A DNA stretch of 64,000 nt from Thalassotalea sp. Sam97 (GCF_041379765.1 NZ_CP166919.1:2170001-2234000); one strand, 5' to 3'; shown: positions 1-9,440, numbered from the stretch's first letter. Notes: a model not told the origin generated them from the letters alone. A program made the numbers and translations.

Positions 1-1
1 A

Positions 2-1102
2 AAGCGTATTAAAGCAATCGAGTTATTTACTCTATTTGCCCAAGAGCGTGCATCAACAGGTCGTATTTATCTACAAAATGTTGACCACTGTAATACCCAC
101 AGTCCGTTTGATCCAAAAGTGGCGCCGGTTCGTCAATCAAACTTATGTTTAGAGATTGCGCTACCAACCAAGCCACTGAATAACGTTAACGATCCGGATG
201 GTGAAATTGCCCTATGTACGTTATCAGCATTTAACTTAGGTAAAATAGACTCTCTTGATGAGCTTGAAGGGCTTGCAGATATTGCTGTACGCGCTCTAGA
301 TAGCCTATTAGACTATCAAGATTACCCGGTCCCTGCTGCCCATAACGCGACCATGGGTCGTCGTACATTAGGTATTGGTGTGATCAACTACGCGTACTAT
401 TTAGCGAAGAACGGCGTATTCTACTCAAACGGCAGTGCCAATAACTTAACGCACCGTACGTTTGAAGCCATTCAATATTATTTGTTAAAAGCCTCAAACA
501 CCTTGGCAAAAGAACAAGGTGCGTGCCCACTCTTTAACGAAACCAAGCTAGCGCAAGGCATTTTGCCGGTGGATACCTACAAAAAAGATGTCGACAACAT
601 TTGCAGTCAAGACTTATTGCTTGATTGGGACACGTTGCGTGAAGACATCAAAAAGTATGGTGTACGTAACTCTACTGTATCAGCCTTGATGCCATCAGAG
701 ACCTCGTCACAGATCTCTAATGCAACCAACGGTATTGAGCCACCACGTGGTTTAATTTCGATTAAAGCGAGTAAAGATGGTGTATTAAAGCAAGTGGTAC
801 CTGAGTACGAGCGCTTAAAACACGATTACGAGTTATTGTGGAATATCCCAGATAACACGGGTTACTTAGAGCTTGTGGCGATTATGCAGAAGTTTGTTGA
901 CCAAACCATCTCGGCCAACACCAACTACGATCCAAGTAAATTTGAAAATGGCAAAGTGCCAGTAAAACAAATTTTAAAAGATATTCTGTTAGCGTATAAG
1001 CTTGGCGTAAAAACCATGTACTATCACAACACCCGTGACGGTGCGAGCGACAGCCAAAACGACGTCGATGACGGCTGTGAAGGTGGCGCGTGTAAGATAT
1101 AG
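2..1102 (+). CDS. nrdA: Ribonucleoside-diphosphate reductase alpha subunit, class Ia, C-terminal part (truncated by window edge)
   Basis: Catalytic large subunit of class Ia ribonucleotide reductase, which reduces NDPs to dNDPs together with NrdB. The frame is open from base 2, so the N-terminal half lies outside the window; the GTG at 119 is internal, not a start. About 366 residues are visible. Seen: the QNVDHCNTHSPFDP segment, the radical-site loop SNLCLEIALP holding the conserved Asn, Cys and Glu (C439 region of E. coli), the phosphate-binding PSETSSQISN loop, the YYHNTRDG region carrying the radical-transfer tyrosines, and the tail CEGGACKI with the redox-shuttle cysteine pair. A terminator follows within 75 bases. 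Unusually, nrdB is not next but starts about 7.2 kb downstream. Confidence 0.97.
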   Translation, partial: KRIKAIELFTLFAQERASTGRIYLQNVDHCNTHSPFDPKVAPVRQSNLCLEIALPTKPLNNVNDPDGEIALCTLSAFNLGKIDSLDELEGLADIAVRALDSLLDYQDYPVPAAHNATMGRRTLGIGVINYAYYLAKNGVFYSNGSANNLTHRTFEAIQYYLLKASNTLAKEQGACPLFNETKLAQGILPVDTYKKDVDNICSQDLLLDWDTLREDIKKYGVRNSTVSALMPSETSSQISNATNGIEPPRGLISIKASKDGVLKQVVPEYERLKHDYELLWNIPDNTGYLELVAIMQKFVDQTISANTNYDPSKFENGKVPVKQILKDILLAYKLGVKTMYYHNTRDGASDSQNDVDDGCEGGACKI

Positions 1103-1173
1103 GTTGTGTGCTTAAGGTAAAATATCACTTTGGTGGGTAACTTTACGTAAACCTATATAAAACAAAGAATTAA

Positions 1174-1200
1174 GGGAAGTGTTTAACACTTCCCTTTTTT
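1174..1200 (+). terminator. Rho-independent terminator of nrdA
   Basis: Perfect 8-bp stem GGGAAGTG/CACTTCCC with a TTTAA loop, followed by six T. It ends nrdA transcription. It may also serve the convergent glpK gene, since the other strand has a looser T-rich run after the stem. Confidence 0.9.
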
Positions 1201-1219
1201 GTATGTGTCACCAGGATGA

Positions 1220-2695
1220 CTATGTTGTAATAACTTTGCTGACCGCATCAAGCCATCCATTGTATAGCGTCGTTCTTAGCTCATCATCCATATTCGGCAT
1301 GACTTGCATATTGGTTTGCCATAACTGCTGAATGTGCTCTAGCGACTCAAATACGCCCGCTTGAAGGCCGGCTAAATAAGCTACACCAAGAGCGGATGTT
1401 TCTATCGTGTGTGGCCTATCGATATCAACGGCTAAAATATCTGAGAGAAATTGGTTAAACCAATTGTTATCGGCCATGCCACCATCAACGCGCATCGTAT
1501 GAATATCAATGCCATCTTTCGCTACGGCCAACATTAAGTCTTTTGTTTGGTACCCGACCGACTGAATGCTAGCGCAAACAATTTCATTTATGCCCGTTGC
1601 TCGGGTGAGCCCTAAAATCGCCCCTCTGGCATCTGGATCCCAGTATGGCGCCCCAAGTCCGGTAAATGCCGGCACAAAATAGACACCATGCTCATTATGA
1701 GCAAGGTCGGCAAGCTGCTCTGTATCTGCCGCGTTTTCAAATAGCTTTAAATTATCACGCATCCATTGCACCGCAGCGCCAGCAATAAAAATGCTCCCTT
1801 CTAGCGCATACGTCGCCTTACCGTTCAACTGATAACCAATGGTAGTCAGTAACCGATTACTTGACGCCAACGCGCGTTCACCGGTATTAACCATTAAAAA
1901 GCAACCGGTGCCATAGGTGCTTTTTGCCATCCCCTTGGCGAAGCAGGTTTGGCCAAACATTGCTGCTTGCTGATCCCCGGCAATGCCCTGAATGGCAATT
2001 TCTGCCCCAAACTTATTGGTCGTGCCAAAATCATACGCACTGTCCCTTACGCCGGGCAGTAAATTTTTAGGAATATTAAACAGCGCGAGCAGCTCGTCAT
2101 CCCAGCACTGCTCATGAATATTATAAAGCAATGTTCTGCTAGCATTCGTTGCATCGGTGAGGTGTGACCTTCCATCGGTTAAGTGCCACAGTAAAAAGGT
2201 ATCAACCGTGCCAAAGGCCAGTTGATCACTATCGACTTTTTCTCTTGCGCCTTCAACATTATCGAGGATCCAGCGAATTTTCGTTGCTGAAAAGTACGCG
2301 TCGAGTAACAACCCGGTTTTGCGATTAATGAGTTCACTTTTGCCGTTCGCGATAAGTGAACGGCAGTATGGCGCCGTTCTTCTGTCTTGCCAAACAATCG
2401 CATTGTAAACTGGCAGCCCCGTTGTCTTATCCCAAACTAATGTGGTTTCCCTTTGGTTACATATACCAACAGAGGTTACTTGTTCTGCGCCGATTCCGTA
2501 TTCTTCAATGGCTAGCTGAGCGGCAGTTAATACGGTATTCAGAATGTCATCAGGGCAGTGTTCAACCCAACCGTTTTTAGGGTAATACTGAGGAAACTCT
2601 TGCTGGACCGAGTGCAAAGCGTCGCCCTTTTCATTGAAAATAATCGCTCTGGAGCTGGTCGTACCTTGATCGATTGAGAGAATGTATTGGCTCAT
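1220..2695 (-). CDS. glpK: Glycerol kinase
   Basis: Phosphorylates glycerol to sn-glycerol-3-phosphate in the cytoplasm using ATP. FGGY kinase of 491 residues (E. coli 502). The N-terminal FGGY domain (about 4-250) starts with the phosphate-binding SIDQGTTSSRAI loop and holds the substrate motif NQRETT. The C-terminal FGGY domain (about 258-445) follows GIAGDQQAAMFGQ, which carries the catalytic Asp, and contains the GLGAPYWDP segment. The start ATG shares one base with the glpD stop (TAATG), with AGGAACG ahead as ribosome-binding site, so the two are translationally coupled. No glpF facilitator or glpR regulator is visible nearby. Confidence 0.97.
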   Translation of the reverse strand: MSQYILSIDQGTTSSRAIIFNEKGDALHSVQQEFPQYYPKNGWVEHCPDDILNTVLTAAQLAIEEYGIGAEQVTSVGICNQRETTLVWDKTTGLPVYNAIVWQDRRTAPYCRSLIANGKSELINRKTGLLLDAYFSATKIRWILDNVEGAREKVDSDQLAFGTVDTFLLWHLTDGRSHLTDATNASRTLLYNIHEQCWDDELLALFNIPKNLLPGVRDSAYDFGTTNKFGAEIAIQGIAGDQQAAMFGQTCFAKGMAKSTYGTGCFLMVNTGERALASSNRLLTTIGYQLNGKATYALEGSIFIAGAAVQWMRDNLKLFENAADTEQLADLAHNEHGVYFVPAFTGLGAPYWDPDARGAILGLTRATGINEIVCASIQSVGYQTKDLMLAVAKDGIDIHTMRVDGGMADNNWFNQFLSDILAVDIDRPHTIETSALGVAYLAGLQAGVFESLEHIQQLWQTNMQVMPNMDDELRTTLYNGWLDAVSKVITT

Positions 2696-4218
2696 TACGT
2701 TCCTGTGTTCAGTGTTTTTTGCGCGTGTGGCCGAGCTAAATATTGAGTGATTTTTTGGATGTCATCATCGCTCAGGGTTAACGCAAGTCGCGAGCGACGC
2801 CAGACAATATCTTCCGCTGTTACTGCCCATTCGTGTTCAGCTAAATAATCAACTTCACGAGCGAATAGGTTTGTACCAAAACACGCCCCCATATCGTCTA
2901 ATTTGCTAACGCCCTCAAGAAGTTGATAGCTCAATGTGCCATAGCTACGCACATACCGGTGAAGCAAACAGGCCGGTAGGAATGGAAAATCCGCCGTTAA
3001 TTGAGCCAGTAATGTTTGCTTAGAGGTAAAATTCCCACCGGGCAATGGTACTTGGTCGGTTAAACAATCAGCTAAGCCAGGGAACCTTGGTTTTAACGCG
3101 TCCACTACCGTTTTTGCGAGCCGTCGATAGGTGGTGATTTTGCCACCAAAAACAGAAATGATGGGGGCCGTTCCTCCGACCCAGTTTTCCTCTATGGTGT
3201 AGTTTCTGGTGACTTTGTGTGCTTCAACAGAGTCGTCGTCCAGCAAAGGTCGAACGCCTGAATAGGTTTTAACAATCATCGAGCGATCGAGTTGCAGTTT
3301 GAAATATTGATTACTCGTGTTAATGAGATAATCTATTTCATCATCGTCAATGGCCACAGCACTCGGACAACCTTGGTATTCAACATCGGTGGTCCCTATG
3401 ATTGAAAACTCCTGTTCAAAAGGTAAAACAAACACGATACGCCCATCCTGATTCTGCAGAATATATGCGTCATCCGTATTGTGGATTTTCGGCACGATAA
3501 TATGGCTGCCTTTGACTAAGCGAATTTGTTGAGGCGCTTCTAGGTTAACAATACTGTCGAACAATGACGACACCCATGGGCCAGCAGCATTGATCAACGC
3601 ACGAGCTGATACCATGTAGCGAGTTCCATTCTTTGGTTGCAGTGTTACCTGCCAATGGTCTTCGTGTCGTGCTATTTTTGTGCATGTACAATAGGTACGA
3701 ATACTAGCGCCGTTACGCTTTGCTGCGAGGGCATTTAGTACCACTAACCGTGCATCATCTACCCAGCCATCGGAGTAAGTAAAACCTTGATGAATTTCGT
3801 TTTTTAATGGCGATTGCTCGTCAAACGTTACGGCGGATGACGTCGCTAAGGTGTTTGTTTTGGCAAGATTGTCGTACAGGAATAAGCCGACTCTTATCAT
3901 CCATGCCGGGCGTAGATACGGTCGATGAGGCAGAATGAACCTAAGCGGATGCATGATGTGCGGCGCGTTTTTAAGTAATATCTCGCGCTCATCCAGTGCC
4001 TTTTTCACCAGTTTAAATTGGTAATGTTCCAAATAACGCAAGCCACCATGTATTAGTTTACTGCTGTTAGATGAGGTCGCAGAAGCTAAGTCATTTTGTT
4101 CACACAGTAATACACTCAAGCCTCTACTCGCGGCATCGGCAGCAATACCCGCGCCATTGACGCCGCCGCCAATGATGATGAGATCGTAATGGTGTTGAGA
4201 AGCTGATTGAAACGTCAT
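2695..4218 (-). CDS. glpD: Aerobic glycerol-3-phosphate dehydrogenase
   Basis: FAD-dependent, membrane-associated oxidation of glycerol-3-phosphate to dihydroxyacetone phosphate, feeding electrons to quinone. The FAD-binding Rossmann motif IIGGGVNGAG lies near the N-terminus, followed by the family segments SSKLIHGGLRYLEH and RPAWMIRVGLFLYD. The C-terminal DAO_C-type domain ends in a region containing VWRRSRLALTL. I chose the ATG at 4218 rather than the longest frame (4260): it has GGAAT about 6 bases upstream, and the 14 extra residues have no counterpart in GlpD. The result is 507 residues (E. coli 501). First gene of the glpD-glpK pair. Confidence 0.96.
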   Translation of the reverse strand: MTFQSASQHHYDLIIIGGGVNGAGIAADAASRGLSVLLCEQNDLASATSSNSSKLIHGGLRYLEHYQFKLVKKALDEREILLKNAPHIMHPLRFILPHRPYLRPAWMIRVGLFLYDNLAKTNTLATSSAVTFDEQSPLKNEIHQGFTYSDGWVDDARLVVLNALAAKRNGASIRTYCTCTKIARHEDHWQVTLQPKNGTRYMVSARALINAAGPWVSSLFDSIVNLEAPQQIRLVKGSHIIVPKIHNTDDAYILQNQDGRIVFVLPFEQEFSIIGTTDVEYQGCPSAVAIDDDEIDYLINTSNQYFKLQLDRSMIVKTYSGVRPLLDDDSVEAHKVTRNYTIEENWVGGTAPIISVFGGKITTYRRLAKTVVDALKPRFPGLADCLTDQVPLPGGNFTSKQTLLAQLTADFPFLPACLLHRYVRSYGTLSYQLLEGVSKLDDMGACFGTNLFAREVDYLAEHEWAVTAEDIVWRRSRLALTLSDDDIQKITQYLARPHAQKTLNTGT

Positions 4219-4370
4219 ATTAATTCCATTAGCCACATAACAAAGCAAAACACGGGACATAACCCAATGTGAAACACGTCTGGTCGTGCCACACTACGAG
4301 CGGGAGTTTCCCATCGCCATAGATAAAACCTATGCGTAACCGTTATTATCCCACCTGATAGCCATTTGAC

Positions 4371-4393
4371 CAAGCGAGTGCGTCACTTGCTTG
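4371..4393 (-). other. Hairpin in the glpD upstream region, downstream of the barrel-protein gene
   Basis: A 10-bp inverted repeat (CAAGCGAGTG/CACTTGCTTG, one mismatch, 3-base loop) lies just past the stop of the minus-strand outer-membrane protein gene. No T-run follows, so it is a weak terminator candidate or part of the glpD leader. Confidence 0.3.
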
Positions 4394-4414
4394 CAATAAC
4401 ACTCCCGCGCTATG

Positions 4415-5860
4415 TTATTGTAAAAACATGACCAGATTAACAAACCCACCAGACCAACTGGGGCCTTCAAGCCCTACGGCTTTGGTAATGCCATCGCCAG
4501 GTTCCGACAGACTTAACCCCATGGTAATGAACGTGGTTGGCGACATCACATAGGTATACTCAATAAAATAATCATCGGCTAAATGCTCGTCGGCCACACC
4601 GGTAACCACGGTTGATAAACCATCAGCAAAGTCCAAACGAGACGCTTGACCAAATTGCACAGGGCTTTTCAGCTCATTAACGCGAATATGCGCTGCGCGT
4701 AAATTAATGATGTGCTTTTCTGACGGTTTTAACGTCAATGTTAATTGATGTGACTGGACATTAGAGTTGATAAACACCATCGACGATTTGGAGCCTGTCG
4801 ACCACGATGACGGCGAGCCTTCGTAATACAAGGGATCAAAGCGTTCTAAATCATCAGTATTGGGGTCGTCGCCACTGAACGTTTGATATGAATAGACCAA
4901 CGTCGGTTGCCACGGTTGCTCAAGTAATGTGGTACCGAGTTTAATGCGTCCGCCCCAAGCATCTAAGTCGATATCACTGTTCCACTGATACGCTACGTCC
5001 CATTGGCTAAACACCTTATATTGCTTATCGGTATAGACATCGGTGAGGCCATAATGATTAATAAAACTTAAGTTATCGCGGCCATTTTCGATAATCGATG
5101 GTGGACCAATACCGGCAGGTGCCGCTTTAGGGTACGGTGAACCAGATTGCAAGACGTGGCCATAGGTAAAGCCAAACATGCTGCCTTCTGAGGCGAATGG
5201 CATGCGAATATCTAGACCCGCAAGTTGTGTATCGGTATTGTTCGAATCCAGCTCATTGGGATCAAGATAAAAAACCGTGGTTGAAACGGTATCGACGGTC
5301 CCTTTAATGATGACTGCGCGCTCCCAAGCCTTTCGTGGTCCAAGTTTTAACGCGCCACGCTCAAATCCACTGGTGGCACCATTGGCAATCAACATGCCTG
5401 AGCCCAGTTTTAACTCGCGTGCACCGGCGGAGATATCCCACGCAAGACCAGTATCATCCGCTGTTTTAAAACCAACATACGCTTCTTCGAGTGTTAACCG
5501 ACCGGTATCGCCAGTTTCATAGGCATCGGTACCCGCTGTCGCTGACGCCACAACCGACACATTACCGTACATATGATAATCGGTAAATTGTTGGCCAAAA
5601 CGGATCCCCGGCTTAACATACAACTCTAACCAATCTTTATTAGGATCATAATTTGCCGAACGGGCAAAGCTGCCAGCTAAGTCCCAAAACAGATCTTCTT
5701 CTCGTACCGCGTTAATACCCAGTTGAACATGAGGCGTATATGACAATTCTTGCCCATTTTTTTGTTCCGCATACGTCGACCATACGGTGCCACTCAACAC
5801 TAAGCCAAGTGTTGCTAACATAATGTTGGATAACCGCAACGGTTTACGGTGAATATTCAT
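4415..5860 (-). CDS. Outer-membrane beta-barrel protein, alginate-export-like
   Basis: Predicted outer-membrane channel of 481 residues. The first 31 residues form a signal peptide (charged start, hydrophobic stretch LATLGLVLSG, cleavage after TYA). The rest alternates aromatic and polar residues as barrel strands do, with many Asp/Asn/Gly loops. A segment resembling the alginate-export family (WDISAGARELKLGSG) lies around residue 140. Substrate cannot be read from the sequence. Its position beside glpD-glpK could mean it admits glycerol or a glycerol-containing compound, but that is only inference from context. The last residues (NLVMFLQ) are not the classic terminal Phe. Confidence 0.6.
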   Translation of the reverse strand: MNIHRKPLRLSNIMLATLGLVLSGTVWSTYAEQKNGQELSYTPHVQLGINAVREEDLFWDLAGSFARSANYDPNKDWLELYVKPGIRFGQQFTDYHMYGNVSVVASATAGTDAYETGDTGRLTLEEAYVGFKTADDTGLAWDISAGARELKLGSGMLIANGATSGFERGALKLGPRKAWERAVIIKGTVDTVSTTVFYLDPNELDSNNTDTQLAGLDIRMPFASEGSMFGFTYGHVLQSGSPYPKAAPAGIGPPSIIENGRDNLSFINHYGLTDVYTDKQYKVFSQWDVAYQWNSDIDLDAWGGRIKLGTTLLEQPWQPTLVYSYQTFSGDDPNTDDLERFDPLYYEGSPSSWSTGSKSSMVFINSNVQSHQLTLTLKPSEKHIINLRAAHIRVNELKSPVQFGQASRLDFADGLSTVVTGVADEHLADDYFIEYTYVMSPTTFITMGLSLSEPGDGITKAVGLEGPSWSGGFVNLVMFLQ

Positions 5861-5979
5861 CGAGTGTGACCCTATAACGAAAATTAACGATATAAAATCA
5901 GTTTAGTCGCATACATGAAAACTCGCTAAGTTTCAGTTGCATAGACAGCAATGAACGCAACAAAACACACGCGGTATAA

Positions 5980-6000
5980 GGGCTATAAACACAATAGCCC
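5980..6000 (-). other. Perfect hairpin downstream of the SLC13 permease gene
   Basis: Inverted repeat GGGCTAT/ATAGCCC with a 7-base loop, 33 bases after the permease stop on the minus strand. The T-run is short, so it is a weak terminator candidate between the permease and barrel-protein genes. Confidence 0.4.
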
Positions 6001-6032
6001 CAGCGTGGCCCTAGGCTAGGTGAGTACCCTAT

Positions 6033-7874
6033 CTAGGTTAAATACATCGTGGTTAAGGTGAACGACAATATGACCCACATGATGAAGATCAATGGAATAC
6101 CAACGCGCATAAAGTCGGAAAAATGATAGCCGCCAGCGTTCATCACCAATAAATTGGTTTTATAGGCCATCGGCGTTGCATAACTTAAATTAGCGCCAAA
6201 TAATACCGCCAAGACAAATGGCTCTGGTGGCGCGCCTAATTGCTGGGCGACCGATATCGCGATGGGGGTGCCAATAACCGCCGCCGCATTATTCGATACC
6301 ACATTCGTCAACAACGCTAATAACAACATTAACGCGGCCAACACCCCGCCGTCAGGCAAGCCTGACGATAACGCCACAAACAGCTCGGCAACATATTGTG
6401 CTGCCCCTGTTTCTATCATCGCCAAACCAAGTGCTAATGACGCTGCAACAATCAAAATCACTTGGGTACTCAACGCTGCCGATACTTCTTGCCAATTAAG
6501 GCAGCGTGTCGCTAACAACAACAGCACCCCGCAAATGGAGCTGATCACAATCGGGATAATATCGAGCACAGGCAATGTTACCACCGCACACAAAATGCCA
6601 AGCGCCAATGGCGCCTTTTTGGTGTGCACTAACTTGGCCGCACCATCAACCACGAGAATACCTTGTCGAGCTTTGAGTTGCTCAATTTGTTCAACATCGC
6701 CTTGCACCAACAGGATATCACCCACTCTCAGAGTTACCGTGCCAATGCTTTGCCGACCAATTTCCATCGCCTTCCCATCTCGGTGTAATGCGATAACCGA
6801 TAAACCATATTGTGACGCAAAATTCACCTCTTTTAAGGTTCGACCGATCAAACCCGAGCCTAAAATCACCACGATTTCAGCCAACATTTGCGATCCGTCC
6901 TCAAAGGGGTGATCGGCATCGACTTTATGTTGTCCAGAATATAACGTGGCTTTTAACAGTTGTTCGTATTCTTTTAATCGGTCCGGGTAGTCTCTAACCA
7001 ACAACCGATCATCCGCCTTAATAATGGTATCTGGCAGTGGCAATAATTTATGATTGTCCTTACCCCGAATAATCCCTTGCACCTGCAATTGCCCATCGGT
7101 GAGCTTGATCACTTCGGCAATGGTTTTTCCTGGGGCATTGCTATCTTCATTAAGATTTAAATAGGCACTGAACAAGCGCGGCGATGTATCGGGCATATTG
7201 GCGTTACGCTCAGGTAAAATACGCGGTGCAATCAGCCACAGATACACCAAGGCTGCCGCGGCACCGACCAACGCAGGAACCGCAAAATCAAATAAGCCAA
7301 AACGCTCTAAGCCGAGATCATGGGCAACACTAACAACAAGTAAGTTAGTTGAGGTACCAATGGTTGTTACCATGCCACCAACTAAGGTGGCAAACCCCAT
7401 AGGCATCAGCATGCCACTGGGATCGGCTTTGGTGCGAATAGCGACACTGATCAATATTGGTAGTAATAGCACGACCACGGGGGTGTTATTAACAAAGGCA
7501 CTCAATGCCCCGGCAATCAGCAAAGTCAATAGTAGCGATATTTGTGGGCTTATCTTCCAAAGTTTCGCCAAATTGCGCCCTATCGGCTCAAGTGCACCGG
7601 TTCTCACCAACGAATGACCTATGATCATTAACGCGCATACCGTCACCAAAGCTTCATGGCCAAACCCATAAAAGAACGATACAGGGCTGATCTCACCCTT
7701 CGCCCCCGTAAAGGGAAAAATGGCGAAAAATACCGTCAGCACGGCGATCACCGCTAAGGAAGATGTTTCCAATGAAATATCTTCTCGGCGAAATAAATAA
7801 AGAGCGCCCAACGTCAGTAGTAATACCGCTAACACATGGTAGTTAGGGAGACTCGGGAGGCTTGCCAGTATCAT
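6033..7874 (-). CDS. SLC13-family permease with two TrkA-C domains
   Basis: Inner-membrane anion permease of the SLC13/CitT-ArsB superfamily, 613 residues. Hydrophobic helices at about 1-215 and 425-613 bracket a soluble middle part with two TrkA-C-type regulatory domains (about 230-310 and 330-410), recognisable from the repeated pattern L...D.LLV. Transport motifs include NNTPVVVLLLP and SNNAAAVIGTPIAIS, the paired Asn-containing re-entrant loops of the family. Homologues of this layout are annotated as sulfate or dicarboxylate carriers, so the substrate stays open. Transcribed away from nrdB, sharing a 435-bp intergenic region. Confidence 0.85.
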   Translation of the reverse strand: MILASLPSLPNYHVLAVLLLTLGALYLFRREDISLETSSLAVIAVLTVFFAIFPFTGAKGEISPVSFFYGFGHEALVTVCALMIIGHSLVRTGALEPIGRNLAKLWKISPQISLLLTLLIAGALSAFVNNTPVVVLLLPILISVAIRTKADPSGMLMPMGFATLVGGMVTTIGTSTNLLVVSVAHDLGLERFGLFDFAVPALVGAAAALVYLWLIAPRILPERNANMPDTSPRLFSAYLNLNEDSNAPGKTIAEVIKLTDGQLQVQGIIRGKDNHKLLPLPDTIIKADDRLLVRDYPDRLKEYEQLLKATLYSGQHKVDADHPFEDGSQMLAEIVVILGSGLIGRTLKEVNFASQYGLSVIALHRDGKAMEIGRQSIGTVTLRVGDILLVQGDVEQIEQLKARQGILVVDGAAKLVHTKKAPLALGILCAVVTLPVLDIIPIVISSICGVLLLLATRCLNWQEVSAALSTQVILIVAASLALGLAMIETGAAQYVAELFVALSSGLPDGGVLAALMLLLALLTNVVSNNAAAVIGTPIAISVAQQLGAPPEPFVLAVLFGANLSYATPMAYKTNLLVMNAGGYHFSDFMRVGIPLIFIMWVILSFTLTTMYLT

Positions 7875-8080
7875 AAAAACTCGTTATAACGTTATTCTTT
7901 TCAAGCAATTGAGTTAAAGCATAGTCACAAATTGAAACAAATAGCAACCATCAACGTACATTGCTAAGTCAAGGTTTTTTATCGAAAATAAATACCTTTG
8001 TGATAACTGCTTGTCGCCATAGTTATTTAAAAAAATCAACCTAAATAGTTATGAAAATTCGCCGAATTACGCTAGATAAA

Positions 8081-8096
8081 AATCCATATTTGGTGT
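8081..8096 (+). promoter_or_regulatory. Candidate NrdR box 1 upstream of nrdB
   Basis: Core CCATATTTGG. By hand alignment the 16 bases match about 11 positions of the NrdR consensus (ACACWATATATWGTGT). NrdR represses ribonucleotide reductase genes in most bacteria. It pairs with a second site 33 bases downstream. Confidence 0.4.
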
Positions 8097-8113
8097 TATC
8101 ATCGAGTTATTAG

Positions 8114-8129
8114 CCACCATATATAGTAA
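8114..8129 (+). promoter_or_regulatory. Candidate NrdR box 2 upstream of nrdB
   Basis: Core CCATATATAGT matches about 12 of 16 NrdR consensus positions. The start-to-start distance of 33 bases is close to the three-helical-turn spacing known for paired NrdR boxes of E. coli nrd promoters. Confidence 0.45.
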
Positions 8130-8309
8130 AAATGGTGATTTCAGCACAGCTGCAGGCCACGTAATACCTGCACCTTGGTTATCGTTACCACGGGCGTTAT
8201 CGTTGACGGATTAAAGCCACGCTTTGTTCAGCGATGTAACATCAACCCAAAATGACAAGAATTAATACTGCGTGCGACGACACTAAGAGCAGTATTAGAA
8301 GGAGAAAGA

Positions 8310-9440
8310 ATGTCGTACTCTACTTTTAATCAAACCAAAAACAATCCGTTGTTAGAACCTATGTTTTTGGGGCAAACCGTTAACGTGTCACGTTACGACC
8401 AACAAAAGCACCCGATTTTTGAAAAATTGATTGAAAAGCAGTTGTCATTTTTTTGGCGCCCTGAAGAAGTAGATATTTCTAAAGACCGTGCTGATTGGCA
8501 ATCATTAACCCAAAGTGAACAACACATTTTTATTTCAAACTTGAAATATCAAACCTTGTTGGATTCTATTGCCGCGCGTAGCGTTAACGTGTGTTTACTG
8601 CCGTTGGTATCAATTCCTGAGTTAGAAACATGGATCGAGACATGGGGATTTTATGAAACCATCCACTCACGTTCGTACACACACATTCTACGTAACTTGT
8701 TCACCAACCCAAGTGAAGTGTTTGATGACATCGTTATCAACGAAAATATTTTAAATCGCGCCAGTGCGATCAGCGAATACTTCGACCGCGTGATATTACT
8801 GACTCAGTTATACCAAGCACAAGGTGAAGGAACGTATACAGTGGATGGTGAAGACGTTGTGGTGACAACGCGTGAAATCAAAAAAGCGCTGTATCGTTCA
8901 ATTTGTTCAACCAACGCACTTGAAGCGATTCGCTTCTACGTGTCTTTTGCCTGCTCGTTTGCTTTCGCTGAACGCGAACTTCTTGAAGGTAATGCCAAAA
9001 TCATAAAATTAATTGCCCGTGACGAAGCGGTGCATTTAACGTCGACGCAACACATTTTAAATATCTGGGCGAGCGGAAAAGACGATCCTGAAATGAAAGA
9101 AATCAGTGAAGAGCTGCATCAGGAAGGTTTACAGATTTTCTTAGACGTTATTGAGCAAGAAAAGCAATGGGCTGATTACTTATTTAAAGATGGTTCAATG
9201 ATTGGCTTGAACGCCGAGATCTTAAAGCAATACATTGAGTATCTTTCAAACCAACGTCTTACAGCTATTGGTTATGCACCGCAGTTCGACATTAAGAGCA
9301 ACCCACTCCCGTGGATCAATGCCTACTTAACCAGTGATAACGTGCAAGTTGCGCCACAAGAAACCGAAATTTCATCGTACCTTGTGGGGCAAACAGACAG
9401 CGCTGTTGATGCCACTGACTTTGAAGATTTCGATTTATAA
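8310..9440 (+). CDS. nrdB: Ribonucleoside-diphosphate reductase beta subunit, class Ia
   Basis: Radical-generating small subunit of class Ia ribonucleotide reductase. At 376 residues it has the length of E. coli NrdB and is collinear with it. The radical tyrosine is Y123 in HSRSYTHI (Y122 in E. coli numbering). Iron ligands include D85 in TLLDS, the Glu/His of WGFYETIHS, and the Glu and His of the FAERELLEG and ARDEAVHLT helices. The C-terminal tail NVQAPQE-like segment and SYLVGQ...D..DF..L is the docking peptide for NrdA. Strong Shine-Dalgarno AAGGAG upstream. Followed after 12 bases by the ferredoxin gene, so probably co-transcribed. Confidence 0.98.
   Translation: MSYSTFNQTKNNPLLEPMFLGQTVNVSRYDQQKHPIFEKLIEKQLSFFWRPEEVDISKDRADWQSLTQSEQHIFISNLKYQTLLDSIAARSVNVCLLPLVSIPELETWIETWGFYETIHSRSYTHILRNLFTNPSEVFDDIVINENILNRASAISEYFDRVILLTQLYQAQGEGTYTVDGEDVVVTTREIKKALYRSICSTNALEAIRFYVSFACSFAFAERELLEGNAKIIKLIARDEAVHLTSTQHILNIWASGKDDPEMKEISEELHQEGLQIFLDVIEQEKQWADYLFKDGSMIGLNAEILKQYIEYLSNQRLTAIGYAPQFDIKSNPLPWINAYLTSDNVQVAPQETEISSYLVGQTDSAVDATDFEDFDL

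Larger units (their letters stand above)
7875..8309. other. Divergent promoter region between the SLC13 permease and nrdB (435 bp)
   Basis: AT-rich region without an ORF worth calling. It contains two NrdR-box-like sites (8081-8096 and 8114-8129) and a good ribosome-binding site AAGGAG at 8299-8304 for nrdB. No clear sigma-70 hexamers could be assigned with confidence. Confidence 0.6.

Noticed and set aside
119..1102. nrdA beginning at the GTG at 119
   Set aside because: The frame is open to base 2 and the upstream residues match NrdA, so the gene simply enters from the left edge.
6262..6912. 216-codon frame antisense to the SLC13 permease
   Set aside because: Opposite strand of a clearly recognised transporter; no ribosome-binding site and no family.
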